Part shown: in pieces, positions 39,964 through 50,054 of the stretch
How the letters are laid out: the number at the start of each line of letters is the position of its first letter
Position numbering within the stretch: the stretch's first letter is position 1
Assembly: GCA_905250115.1 (NCBI GenBank)
Contig: CAJNOI010000001.1
Coordinates: 318,580-382,579, forward strand
Direction: 5' to 3'
Length of the DNA: 64,000 bases
From: Adineta steineri
Lineage: Eukaryota; Rotifera; Eurotatoria; Adinetida; Adinetidae
Position numbers and translations under genes: made by a program
The notes under the pieces: model-generated
What the model was told of the DNA's origin: nothing
The model's database searches: none
The model's input: only the letters and a program-made list of their open reading frames with translations

Positions 39964-40413
39964 TTATTGATTAGCGAGTTGTTGAAGTTCAGCGCGATTT
40001 TCGTTGATGTCTGATGTTGATCGCGTACATGAATTAGTTGTTCCATCTTCGCTTAACCACATTTGCCAATGATCTCCAACTGAAATATCGCCAATACCAC
40101 AAGATGCTCCATTTACTCTTGCACGCACTATAAGAATAGCTCCAACTGAAGTACTCTATAACATTAATCAAAATAAAATTGTAATTTTAAAACATTAAAA
40201 AACTGGCGATTATCTTACCTTATACGCTTCTTCAACTTTCATTGTATATTCAACAGCATCGATAAGTGTTGGCGACTGTGATTTACTGACGACAGATCCC
40301 ATAAAAATTGTGGGTGTCTTTTGAAAATCTTCACTCAATGCTGGATGCATAACACATTTGCAAGAGATAGTCGATCCAATAAGTACAGTAAATAGTAAAA
40401 ATGAATACATCAT
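39964..40413 (-). CDS. TIMP-like secreted NTR-domain protein
   Basis: Two exons encode about 129 residues. The signal peptide MMYSFLLFTVLIGSTIS would leave a mature N-terminus CKC, and in TIMPs the free N-terminal cysteine of a CxC motif binds the catalytic zinc of metalloproteinases. After it come FMGSVVSKSQ, YTMKVEEAYK, AILIVRARVNGASCGIG and WQMWLSEDG, then TNSCTRSTSD, consistent with the strands and disulfides of the NTR/OB fold (five cysteines in all). It lacks the C-terminal TIMP subdomain, as in many invertebrate TIMP-like proteins. The ATG at 40413 is doubled (ATGATG). The call rests on the N-terminal CxC after the signal and the overall pattern; inhibition is an inference. Confidence 0.65.
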
Positions 40414-41892
40414 TATATCAATGTAATAAATTTGAATGTGTAGTTAAAAAATATATATGTATATATATTTATATATGAAATTCTGATGCAAAATAATATT
40501 GTGATTTGAAGTTTGATTTATTTTCGCTGCGTAATAATCTTCTACAAATAAGAACGAAAAAAAAAAGAAATAATGATTGATTTAAGCGATGGTTTTGTAT
40601 AAAGAATGACTCATTCTCGATTAATATAAGCATTATTGCATATTTATAGTTAATTTATTCATGAAACCTTAATTTAGAAAATAAGGTTAATGAGTCTGTA
40701 CTGAAAGGTTATCGATTCATTGGATATTTTACTAATTGTGTCATTATGCATCATTGCCAAATGTATCTTTATAAAGAATAATGTATACTATTCAATTGAA
40801 TATGAAATAGAGTTTTTAACTTAAGATTTTTAGTAGTATACAGATTCCAAACAATAAAAAATCATGAATAATCTATATGTACTACAACTAGTAAGTATAT
40901 TTGCGAGTATCAAATCCACTTTATTGTGTTTGTTACTATTTGATGTGAAAAAACTCATTACGCCATGAATTTCCTCTCTAAAGCTGAAGAAAAGTCAAAG
41001 TACTCAACTTATTTTTTCCAGTAAATAGACGTAATAGATAACGATCGTTGTTTTCTTCCTTCTAAAATAATTCCTTACCAAAGAGAACTAGCTTTTTATC
41101 GGAATATATTGAAAATCATATTATCTCAATGTTGATGCTGACGAAAAAACCTCTACTCTCACATATTAATATATGATTCATATCTTCATTTTATAATGAA
41201 ATTATATGAACATTAACAAAACCAATATTGTTTATGGGTCTTTTTTTATTTGAATTTGATTACCGGTAAAAAATGATCGACAAACTCATTCTAATTGCTG
41301 CAATATTTATATGATCTTCAAATATTTTGGACATTGAAGTTTCATGTTATTGTAATATCTAATATCCTTTTTAAAGAAAACAGAAACTAAAAGGTTACAA
41401 GTCCTGTCATCAATCAATAGGATCAGTTACACTTCTAGGTTTTCGATTGATAAATATTTTATATTCTTTTTTGTCGTATCATATTAAAAATTAATCTGTT
41501 TTTCTTATCAAAAAAATAAAGTCTTATGATGAAATAAAAGAAAACTTATTTTGAGAGGATTTGTGAATTTAATATCAAATTTTCGATCGTTACAATTATT
41601 CATATAATATCTACCAGAAAGTTTGATTAGATAAATGACAACAACCAATGATTGTAGTGTATGTATCTATTCAATTTATACATATAATTTTAGAACAGTA
41701 TTGATCTTTTATGATTCTCAATTTGACATTTCGATATATATATTTTTTTGTTCTATCATTACAACATGTATTTGACGGGTCATAATTCTTCGGTTGAGGC
41801 ACTATTACTAGTATTAATTTGTATTCTCGTATAAAAAAAATCTCGTTGTTATATATCGTTTGATACAGTTGTTATTCGCTGATATTTGTAAA
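40414..41892. other. Intergenic between divergent TIMP-like and Pmp3 genes
   Basis: About 1.5 kb, AT-rich. A short AT microsatellite lies at about 40449-40475. The open frame at 41849-42052 on the minus strand is antisense to the Pmp3 gene and is rejected. No other gene seen. Confidence 0.5.
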
Positions 41893-42190
41893 ATGAAAAA
41901 TATATTTGAAACATGGTACGTTTTAGTATAGTTCTTATCACATAAGTGAATACATTTAAGTTTAGTTTGCTTTCGATTTTGTCCATATTTTTACCACCTG
42001 TAGTTGCATTAATCAAAGTGGGTAAGACTTCTTTTTTTTTCTTCATAAACAAATTTAACTAATATTTATATATATGTGTATTAAAGGATGTACAGAACGA
42101 TTTTTATTAAATGTTTTACTAACTATTTGTGGTCTTATTCCTGGAATAGTCCACGCATTGTATTTAGTATGGTCAACTAGAAATCAATAA
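41893..42190 (+). CDS. Pmp3/UPF0057 hydrophobic proteolipid, copy 3
   Basis: Three exons, 41893-41915, 41966-42021 and 42087-42190, encode 60 residues: MKNIFETC, LLSILSIFLPPVVALIKVGC, TERFLLN, VLLTICGLIPGIVHALYLVW and STRNQ. Both helices and the PPxxAxxxxxGC and GxxPGxxHAxxLVW signatures are present. Copy 3 is more diverged than copies 1 and 2 (8350-8639, 10564-10808), with HALY for HALW. Its first intron is at the same place and phase as in copy 1; its second is in phase 1 at a unique position. The first exon has only 23 bases and would be missed by simple gene finding. It is likely a small membrane protein with a role in ion balance or stress, as in other kingdoms. Confidence 0.85.
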
Positions 42191-42796
42191 GTGATATTTT
42201 TTCATTACGATAATAATAAACTTGTTTCATCAATATTTCATTTCTCATTAGTCTTCTTTTTTTTTGTGTTGTAAAAACTTGTTTAATATAAATCATTAAA
42301 AAAATTAGTTCGAAGATATTCTTTCTTTTTTTTCTTCTATAGAATGTTTAACATTGAATATCTCAAGGAAATTCTTGTGCGTTAATATTTTTTTTTCTAT
42401 TACTTATCAACTTTTGTTCTTGGTTTATAATATATGAAATCATGTAACCGACGTCATGTTATAAGAAAAAGAAAAAAAAATAGGTGTTACATCTTGTGCT
42501 TAGTTATGAGATGCCATTCGAGCGAACGACAGGAGGAAAAAGAACAGAGTATAAATATATTACCTGAATGAAAAAGAAAAAGAGTATCCGATAGAATTGT
42601 TAATGTCTATGCGTAGTAAAGTTTGAATTGTTGGTTAGAAGGAAAAATAGGTGAGGTCTTAGTCCCAAAGGTGAGAGAGCAAAAAGAACACAGAGAGAGA
42701 GAGAGAAAAATGCTCTTTTTACTTCCTTCGTTCATGAACACCATTCATCGTCTCTTGTCATTGTCTGAACATAGAAGATTATGTATGTTGATTTAG
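42191..42796. other. Intergenic with GA-rich tract
   Basis: Contains a GA microsatellite (about 42690-42706) shortly upstream of the coiled-coil gene, probably in its promoter or 5'UTR. No gene seen. Confidence 0.5.
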
Positions 42797-43524
42797 ATGG
42801 AGAATCCACCAGATCTTATTGTTGCGACTACATTAGACGATCAATGTCAAGATAAAAAGAAAATAATTGTTGAAAATATTTGTCAACAACATGATGATAT
42901 AATAGCAAATCTTCGATCAGAAAAATATCTTCTTCAATGTGAAATTCAACAATTACGAACTCAACTACTCGTACGTAATAATACTAATAATACTATTAAT
43001 AATGAATTCGATGAACAAGCACATTTATTACAACAACGATTTCATGATGAAATTCAATCTGTTATTTATCATCATAGTGAATTAGTTCAACATGTTACAA
43101 ATGATCTATCTAATTATGTTACACAAATACTAAAAAAAAGTATTGAAAATATTGAAAGTTTAAGGTAAATTTTGTTTTTTCTTTTAAATCACTTAATACG
43201 TTTTTTTGCTAAAATAGATTATTACATCAAAAAGAATTATGTACACATTCAGCAAGTTTAACTAATTGTATTCAACATCAATCCTCTGAGATGAATGAAC
43301 TTTGTAATCATTTAATTGTTCAACAACGTACAAAACCTATGGATTTATTTAATACAGTTACGAATAATTTTCAAAGTGCAGTTAATAATTTAAAAACAAG
43401 TTTTGATTCAAAAATCAATTATTTAAATGATATTCACGTATCAAAAATTGAAAAATTGAATACAAAACATGAAATAGAATTAGATGAAATGAAATGTGAA
43501 TTAAATTTAATGTACAAACAATGA
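42797..43524 (+). CDS. Coiled-coil protein of unknown function
   Basis: Two exons joined in frame (SLR | LLHQKE, donor near 43164) give about 220 residues from MENPPDLIVATTL. Most of the protein is predicted-looking alpha helix: HDDIIANLRSEKYLLQCEIQQLRTQLL is a clear heptad segment. It is followed by HDEIQSVIYHHSELVQHV and a C-terminal helix SKIEKLNTKHEIELDEMKCEL. It has no signal peptide, membrane segment or known domain. Such proteins often act in cytoskeletal, centrosomal or ciliary structures, but nothing here fixes a role. Confidence 0.65.
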
Positions 43525-44545
43525 CACTAACTGTTTTTTTTTAATGTTGTTTTTCGTGTTTAATTATACTTTATCTATGATACAACGTTGTTATATTATA
43601 TCATGTTAGTAGAATTTAAAAAAAACATGTACGTTTTTTATGCAAAGTAGAATTAAATCAAATAAAAAAAATCATTTTTTTATGTTATTTAACTGCTTAA
43701 TAATCGGATATGAAATATGACCTTAATGATTTTATTATAATAAACAAGATGATAATGAGAAAAGTTCGGGCTTAAACTAATTAACTATTCTTTAATATCA
43801 ATTGATACAATGAATCCGACGAAAAACAAATGTATATATTTTTACGAATTTTATTCATATTAAAACTAACCCTGATTACAATATATATAAGTTTCGATAA
43901 TAATTCTTAGAGTTAATTTAATCTGGTTATCAATGAATATGAATAAAGAAGAAGAGTGGAGGATTTCCTGCCATTCAACTTTTCCTTGAGCTTTATATTT
44001 CTCTTTGGAAATTTATTTTATGAATAATTAACAACTTTCTGTCGCGTGGGAGTCAAACAGACCTTGCAGATAATACAATTTTTTTCCTGTAGTTTTTAAA
44101 AATAGAATCAATTGTAAATAGAAAAGGATTTATTTCCAACATCACAAATGAGCACGAACTATGGTCTTTCTAAAATATATAATCTACTTATCTATCTGAA
44201 GGAATTAAGTTCAAGGACAAAGTAAATCAAATATAATGAGAATATTTCGACGTTAAATAAATCAAAACATTCGATTCAATATCTAAATAATAACTTCAAT
44301 GATATTCTTTTTGGAGAAAATAAATAATCATAGATTAGAATTGTTTTTATATGAAAAGTATTGAAGAGTAAAGTGCTAGTTAACAATAGTTTTTATTTAA
44401 ATGTAAGATACATTAAACAACGAATAAATTTTTATCATGTCAAAACTAATAAATAAATGCAATTTCAATATCAATTAAGATTTCTCCCTCTCTTTTATTT
44501 CGTAAAGCTTAATAATATATATGAAAGATTTTCGTATGAAATATT
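43525..44545. other. Convergent intergenic region
   Basis: About 1 kb, AT-rich, between the coiled-coil gene and the ZIP transporter stop. No coding or repeat structure seen. Confidence 0.5.
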
Positions 44546-45589
44546 TTATTTCATTAAAAATGATAAAAACGCAATAAAGCCAAAGCCAATAAATATACAT
44601 ATAACATTGAGAAGTCGATAACGATTTACAGTATTGGATGAGAAATGTCGATGATGAGACGATATATTTAGTTCATGTGGTAAAACATCGAAAAATGTTA
44701 TATAAAAAAATGTTCCACATGCAAAAGCACGTAGAATGTCATGAGTTAATTTTGCTGCACGATTGTCTGGTAATAATTCTTGCATACTAATTAAAAGTAA
44801 AACTCCAACAGGTGTTGCAATTGATAATAAAAAGCAAGCAAGATAAACTAAACGTTTATTTGTTATGTTCATTAATTTTAATCCGACACTAAATGCAATT
44901 ATAGATTTATGAATAATAATAGCAAAAAATAATTCTATAACTGATTTATATTCATTTGTTGAACCAAGTGCAATACCTTCGAATACGGAATGAATTATTA
45001 AAGAAAGTATTAAAATTGAATTTCTTGTTATTAATACACGATTTTTCTTAATTGTTATATCTTCTTTATATTCTTTGATATCAAAACGATGTTCATTAGT
45101 TAAATTTGTATTCACTAACGAATCTTGATCATTAATAAAAGATGTTTCTTCATCGTCATGTGGCATAATAATTGTTGGTTTTTTATTTATCTGTGCTATG
45201 GATTGTGTAGAATTAGAACTAACTGATAAAATTATCTGTTCGATAAATAAAACAAGAAAAAATCCAAAACCAATTAATAATTCAGCAATAGGATACCGTT
45301 TTAATAATTGATTATCATATTGAAATTCATTTTTAATTGTCATATTAATATGATAAATAGTTTCCGGTAATAAATCAAGTAAACATATACCAAGGAAAAT
45401 ACCACCACCAAAACAAGTTATACAACTAATAAATGTATTGAAAGAAAATAATTTGAAATGAGATTTTGTTAAATTTGTTTTATGTTGATTTTTAATCCAT
45501 GTAAATAGACAAATTGGTATAGTTATACATAAGAATGTGCTCAGAAAAAGAATACTGGAAAGAATCAATTTTACACCGGTGATATTCAT
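44546..45589 (-). CDS. ZIP-family zinc transporter (SLC39A1/2/3-like)
   Basis: An intronless 347-residue protein with eight likely membrane helices and a variable hydrophilic loop between helices 3 and 4 (about 140-185), the ZIP layout. Helix 4 carries H200 and E204 in HSVFEGIALG, and helix 5 carries H227 in IIIHKSIIAFSVGLKL, the metal-binding residues of the ZIP signature. The end AFACGTFFYITFFDVLPHEL also fits ZIP1-3. FGGGIFLGICLLDLLPE is the conserved helix-2 region. It should bring zinc or related metals into the cytosol at the plasma membrane. Lack of introns is unusual beside its neighbours. ATG at 45589 is the first in frame. Confidence 0.9.
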   Translation of the reverse strand: MNITGVKLILSSILFLSTFLCITIPICLFTWIKNQHKTNLTKSHFKLFSFNTFISCITCFGGGIFLGICLLDLLPETIYHINMTIKNEFQYDNQLLKRYPIAELLIGFGFFLVLFIEQIILSVSSNSTQSIAQINKKPTIIMPHDDEETSFINDQDSLVNTNLTNEHRFDIKEYKEDITIKKNRVLITRNSILILSLIIHSVFEGIALGSTNEYKSVIELFFAIIIHKSIIAFSVGLKLMNITNKRLVYLACFLLSIATPVGVLLLISMQELLPDNRAAKLTHDILRAFACGTFFYITFFDVLPHELNISSHHRHFSSNTVNRYRLLNVICIFIGFGFIAFLSFLMK

Positions 45590-46283
45590 CGTATTTAAAA
45601 TATATCTAAAATAAAATAGTAGCTTGAATAAAACTATGTCTGAAAAAAAGCTACAATTGGATGCACTTCATTACAGATTTAAAAGAGCGATATATTAAAA
45701 ACAGCGGTTGCGGACTCGATTATTATTGCTTACTGACAAATATAAAGAAATACAATAACAGATGTTTTGATTTATTCTCTTTCACATTCTCTAAAGTCGT
45801 TATTATTATCTTTCTATTATACATAAATAAAGTACACGTACCTATTCTCTTTAGTCAAGCTTTCGAATATGTACTGCGGGTATATTTTATTATCGAACGA
45901 AGTAAAAAATACACTTCAAATCTTTGATAGTTATGTGATGTACTTAACTAATCGTCTTTTTATCTTCTAAAAAAGTTCTCAAATACAATTTATCTTAATA
46001 AATTTTATTATTAGCTTTGATCAAAATCGATACATTTGTGAAACGCATAGAAATTAAATTTTACGTCTAACACATCTTAAAACTGTTTTCTATATGTAAA
46101 ACTAATTGCCTATTTATTCTAATTTGAAAGTATCTGGTAACTTATGATTTATGATATAAAGACAAGAAAAAAAAGAAATGAATTTATCTAGAATATGTAT
46201 ATACATAATTTTATTTCATTCTTAACAATATAAACACTGGAAAGCGAAATGAAGAGTACATTTCCATATATATATTAACTTTA
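45590..46283. other. Intergenic, no gene seen
   Basis: AT-rich spacer. The plus-strand open frame at 45661-45927 shows no protein-like features and starts within the likely ZIP promoter. Confidence 0.5.
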
Positions 46284-46957
46284 TTAGGACGGTTGTTGTT
46301 TTGAAGTTGATGTTTTAGTATTAGTTGTTGAAGACATATATGGTGTTTTCAAGGACTAAAAATATTTAAAATAAATATAGAATTGAAAATTTCATTCAAT
46401 AATAATTTACTGCTTTAAGTGCATCGTTTGATAAAAACTTTTTATATTGTTTAGGATCTTCTGTACCAAAACCTGGAACCCACATACTATATGTTCGTTC
46501 TAAAAGAAGTATACGCGTATAATTAAAAATCAATATATTCTATCTACCAAGATAAAGTTGAACATCTTTTGCTTCAACAGTATTTGATTTTCTATGTTTA
46601 GCATTTTGACATGAAGCAAGTAATGTTGAATCAACAAATTCTTCTGCTATTTGTACTAACATCTATAATGAGAATAATTATTCGAGACATATATATTATC
46701 GAATAAAATTCATACATCTTCGACTTCTTCATCTATTTGCATCAATGGATCTACTTCTTTAATTAATTCTTGTATAGCACGTTTATCCAAAATCTTTAGG
46801 GAAAAAGAAAATAGGAAATAACATCGATAAATACAATAAAACTTACAGATCGTTCATTATCTCCACCAACTGCACCTGTTGTTGTTACTGTTGTAGTTGC
46901 TGCTGTTGTTGTTGTATTTCCTGGTCGAATAAAACCATTTTCATTTCGATATGCCAT
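46284..46957 (-). CDS. TAF12: TFIID subunit 12 (histone-fold)
   Basis: TAF12 pairs with TAF4 through a histone fold in TFIID (and with ADA1 in SAGA). From ATG at 46957 the protein reads MAYRNENGFIRPGN, a threonine-rich linker, then the histone fold: ILDKRAIQELIKEVDPLMQIDEEVEDMLVQIAEEFVDSTLLASCQNAKHRKSNTVEAKDVQLYLERTYSM, split here by short introns. It is followed by WVPGFGTEDPKQYKKF, the conserved TAF12 extension, and a short S/T-rich tail. At about 155 residues it is close to the short metazoan form. Start codons of this gene and the SR gene are 348 bases apart and divergent. Confidence 0.92.
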
Positions 46958-47305
46958 CTTAGAAAAAAAAATCTAAAGAATTTCCAATTTCAATTGATAT
47001 GCTACGTTTATTACTCTAATAGGCAACAAATATTTTCATTGGATATTCTATAAACGAATGAATAGAAACGGTTAATAGATGCATAAGTAACTTATAAAAA
47101 AATGTTCTTGACAAACGAACGGGCGGACAAAGAAAGGATGTCTATTTAGTCTAACAAGAAAAAAAAACATTATTTCATTTTCAATGAGTAATATATATCA
47201 ATGTCATAGATTCTTTCTTCCTTTTTAGAATATTCTTTCAACGTAGACAAACGAAATAAATTACTAGGAAAAGTCATTCGGATAGAACGTTAATTAAAAA
47301 ATAAA
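46958..47305. promoter_or_regulatory. Putative bidirectional promoter, TAF12 / SR gene
   Basis: A 348-base gap between two divergent ATGs of housekeeping genes. It must hold both promoters and 5'UTRs. No core element was recognised. Confidence 0.5.
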
Positions 47306-48877
47306 ATGGGTGGACCACAATATGATAGAAATTTTGGTGGTTATCGCGTATTTTGTGGTGATCTTGGTAAGTGAATAGACTTGAAATCAAAAATTTCCAG
47401 AATTGATTTTATTTTTTAGGAAGTCGTACAAATAAATTTGAATTAGAAAAAGAATTCGATTCCTTTGGTCCACTTGTTGATTGCTGGGTAGCACGCAATC
47501 CACCTGGTTTTGCTTTCATTGTTTATAAACATGCTGAAGATGCTGAACGTGCCGTTGAAGAACTTGACGGACGGTAGGAAAATAAAAATATTTCTTTGAA
47601 TAGAAAAAAATTATTTTATTTAAATTTCAGAACTATTTGTGGTCGTCGAGTACGTGTAGAACATGCTCGACCAACAGGAAATAAGAAAGGTGCATCATTT
47701 GGTCGTGGATATTTACGCCAACGATCACCAGGATATCGGTAAGTGAATTTCAAACTTAGCAAAAAAAAATTCCATTTCTTTTTCTTATCGTTCATATTGC
47801 CTTTTTTTTAATGTCCTTGACAGTTTAAAAAAAAATGAACTGATTATGCCTATTCTTTTATTTTTTTTTGTTTTCTCTCTTGCTAATCCCATTTATTTAT
47901 GTCCTATTGTTCAGCGTTGTTGCTGCCTCTGTTCATCCATGATCATCATCTCAGTTGTTCATGTTCATCTATTCTGATCGTATTTTGTACACATGTATAC
48001 AGCGGCATTCCTACAGATACTTTTCAGCCAGCTGATCTTTTGAATCTACACTTCTTCTCTGTGTATTCTTCTCTTCAAACAGTGAGTAATTTTATTTGAA
48101 AAATCTTTGACCAAAAAAAAAAAAGAACTGTGAAGTGGCATGAACATATTATAATCATAGAGACGATATGATGGTTTTTTCTTTGTTGTCAGTTAGAAAA
48201 TGTATAAGAAAAGAATATGAAATGAATATATTTTATATAAATATGTAGATCACCGGATTCCAGACGAGAACATGATGATGATCGTCGAACAAGTCGACGA
48301 GAACGAAAACGTTCACCAAGCCGTTCACGGTAAAATATTTTGTTCTATATACTATATGTTGATAATAATGAAATTTTGAATTTAGATCACGTTCATCTTC
48401 ACATGAAGAACGTCGATCATCTCGACGTCATCACCGTCGTTCACGATCACGTTCCCGTTCCAAGAAAGAAAGTAAACGAAAACGTCGTTCACCATCAAGT
48501 CAATCACCAGCTGAAGAAAAAAAGTAAGGAAATTTTAAATAATAAATTTTAATTATTAATTCTTTTTTTTTCTCTAGACGATCTGGTCAACGAAGGTACA
48601 TTGAAGAAATTCTTTTCTTTTTTAATTTATTAATTGAAATGATTTTTATTATTATTTTAGTTCATCACGTGATCGTTCATCATCACCAGTTGATAAGGCT
48701 CGTCGTGATCGTTCATCTCGATCACCCTCAAAAGACGATAATGATGAGAAAAAAGAAGGAAATAAAATTGATAATGATAAATCAATAAACGAAAAAATTG
48801 ATCAAGAAGAAAATGATGAAAGTCATTCATCACCAGCAGCGGGAGATGCTGATATGAAGAACAATGATGAAGACTAG
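47306..48877 (+). CDS. SR splicing factor, SRSF3/SRSF7 type
   Basis: An RNA-binding splicing regulator of the nucleus. From ATG at 47306, one RRM: RVFCGDLGSRTNKFELEKEF (RNP2 in VFCGDL), VDCWVARNPPGFAFIVYKHAEDAERAV (RNP1 GFAFIVY), and GRTICGRRVRVEHARPTG. The short RRM with the WVARNPPGFAF core is that of SRSF3/7 and fly Rbp1/9G8. An RS domain (RSRSRSRSKKESKRKRR) and an acidic tail follow. Most introns are 40-60 bases, but the one between GYR and SPDSR (47739-48248) is 510 bases and contains a candidate poison exon. No CCHC knuckle (as in SRSF7) is seen, so it is closer to SRSF3 in layout. Confidence 0.88.
47915..48081 (+). other. Putative poison cassette exon in SR gene
   Basis: Within the 510-base intron, a 167-base segment is bounded by an acceptor (cctattgttcag) and a consensus donor (ACA|GTGAGT). 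It is less AT-rich than the intron around it. If included, the reading frame (codon split CG|) continues CGC GTT GTT GCT GCC TCT GTT CAT CCA and then meets TGA at 47940-47942. Its length is not a multiple of three either. SR genes of many animals regulate themselves by including such exons, which triggers decay of the mRNA. That use here is an inference. Confidence 0.6.
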
Positions 48878-49241
48878 ATCTTTATTGATATATCATGAGC
48901 TTTTGTTTTGTTTTTTTTTCTTTTTTCTTTTTCGTTGTACTCCAAAGTCTGCGTGTTGTGTAAAGAAATTCATTCTTTTTTTGTTCTTTGTTTTTGGTGT
49001 ACTGTCTTTACCTTTTTTTCTTTTCTGTTCATCTGATCGTTGTAAGTGCGTGTTTGAAAGAACAGATTATTATTGAAATAAAACCTATGAATCGATCTTG
49101 ATTTGATATCAGTCATTCTTATCTTATTGATATGGATTTGGATCATTAATTTAAGTATTTCAATCAATGATGCATTGTTAGAACATTCATGTAATAATAT
49201 AAAGGAAGTTTTTATACTTTCTAGATGTAAATAATATCCAA
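48878..49241. other. SR 3'UTR and upstream of unknown gene
   Basis: T-rich. A poly(A) signal-like AATAAA at about 49076 follows the SR stop. An acceptor-like run (atactttctag) lies 18 bases before the next ATG. Confidence 0.55.
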
Positions 49242-49871
49242 ATGCCAAAATCACACAAGAAAAATCGTTCTACTTCTAATGCATCAGTTGTTCCACTTTT
49301 GGACAACATTTTTGCACAAATACAATCATCGACTAATCCAACAATTAATACTGAAACGAATAGAGATAATTCTGAAGTATCATCATTTGATTGGCAATGT
49401 GATACGAGTGATTGGTCTGATAAGAAACCATTAGATAATGTATCTGATACATTTCCTCAAACAGTTCGATCTATACAACGAAAACATGATGAATCGAAAA
49501 CGATATTTTTTCCAATTATAAAAAAAATGAATAATGAAAATAAAACTGAAAATCAATCCGATGTTAAAGAAGAAAATACTGATCGAACAAAAACAATATC
49601 AATGAATACAATCAATCTAACAGAATTAACTTTAATTGTAAATGATCTTATTGAAGGTAAACGTGATGAATCGGCTTATAAAGATTTTTTATCAATATTA
49701 CAACATTTCTCCGTCCATTCACATCGAGATGATCATTTAGAAGAAACTGTTTATCATTTAATTCAAGCAGCCGTTAGTTTTATACGATCCAATCAACAAC
49801 GATTTGATCCATTGAAACTTGAAGAATGTTACCGTCAACGATATTTTCTTAAAACTAATTCTAATCAATGA
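49242..49871 (+). CDS. Hypothetical protein, 209 residues
   Basis: An intronless frame from ATG at 49242 (MPKSHKKNRSTSNAS). The N-terminal half is polar and disordered, with a tryptophan-bearing acidic patch (SSFDWQCDTSDWSD). The C-terminal half looks helical (NLTELTLIVNDLIEGKRDESAYKDFLSILQHF, HLEETVYHLIQAAVSFI) and ends with FDPLKLEECYRQRYF. No known domain is recognised. Codon use and length favour a real gene. It converges on DHX8 with 183 bases between the stops. It might be a cytoplasmic or nuclear interaction protein; that is unproved. Confidence 0.6.
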   Translation: MPKSHKKNRSTSNASVVPLLDNIFAQIQSSTNPTINTETNRDNSEVSSFDWQCDTSDWSDKKPLDNVSDTFPQTVRSIQRKHDESKTIFFPIIKKMNNENKTENQSDVKEENTDRTKTISMNTINLTELTLIVNDLIEGKRDESAYKDFLSILQHFSVHSHRDDHLEETVYHLIQAAVSFIRSNQQRFDPLKLEECYRQRYFLKTNSNQ

Positions 49872-50054
49872 ATATATATATATATCTGTATTAATACTAA
49901 ATCACTTATTTGTATATGAAATAAATATTTGATGTCTCTTATTCGAAAAATTCATTCTGGACTCTCTATTCAAGGAAATATGATCTTTTACTTTTTTTGA
50001 ATATACAAAACGAAAAATAAAGTAAACACAAAAACAAAAAGTAATAGTCATTTG

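Noticed and set aside
45661-45927. 88-codon ORF upstream of the ZIP gene
   Set aside because: No family features; lies in the probable promoter.
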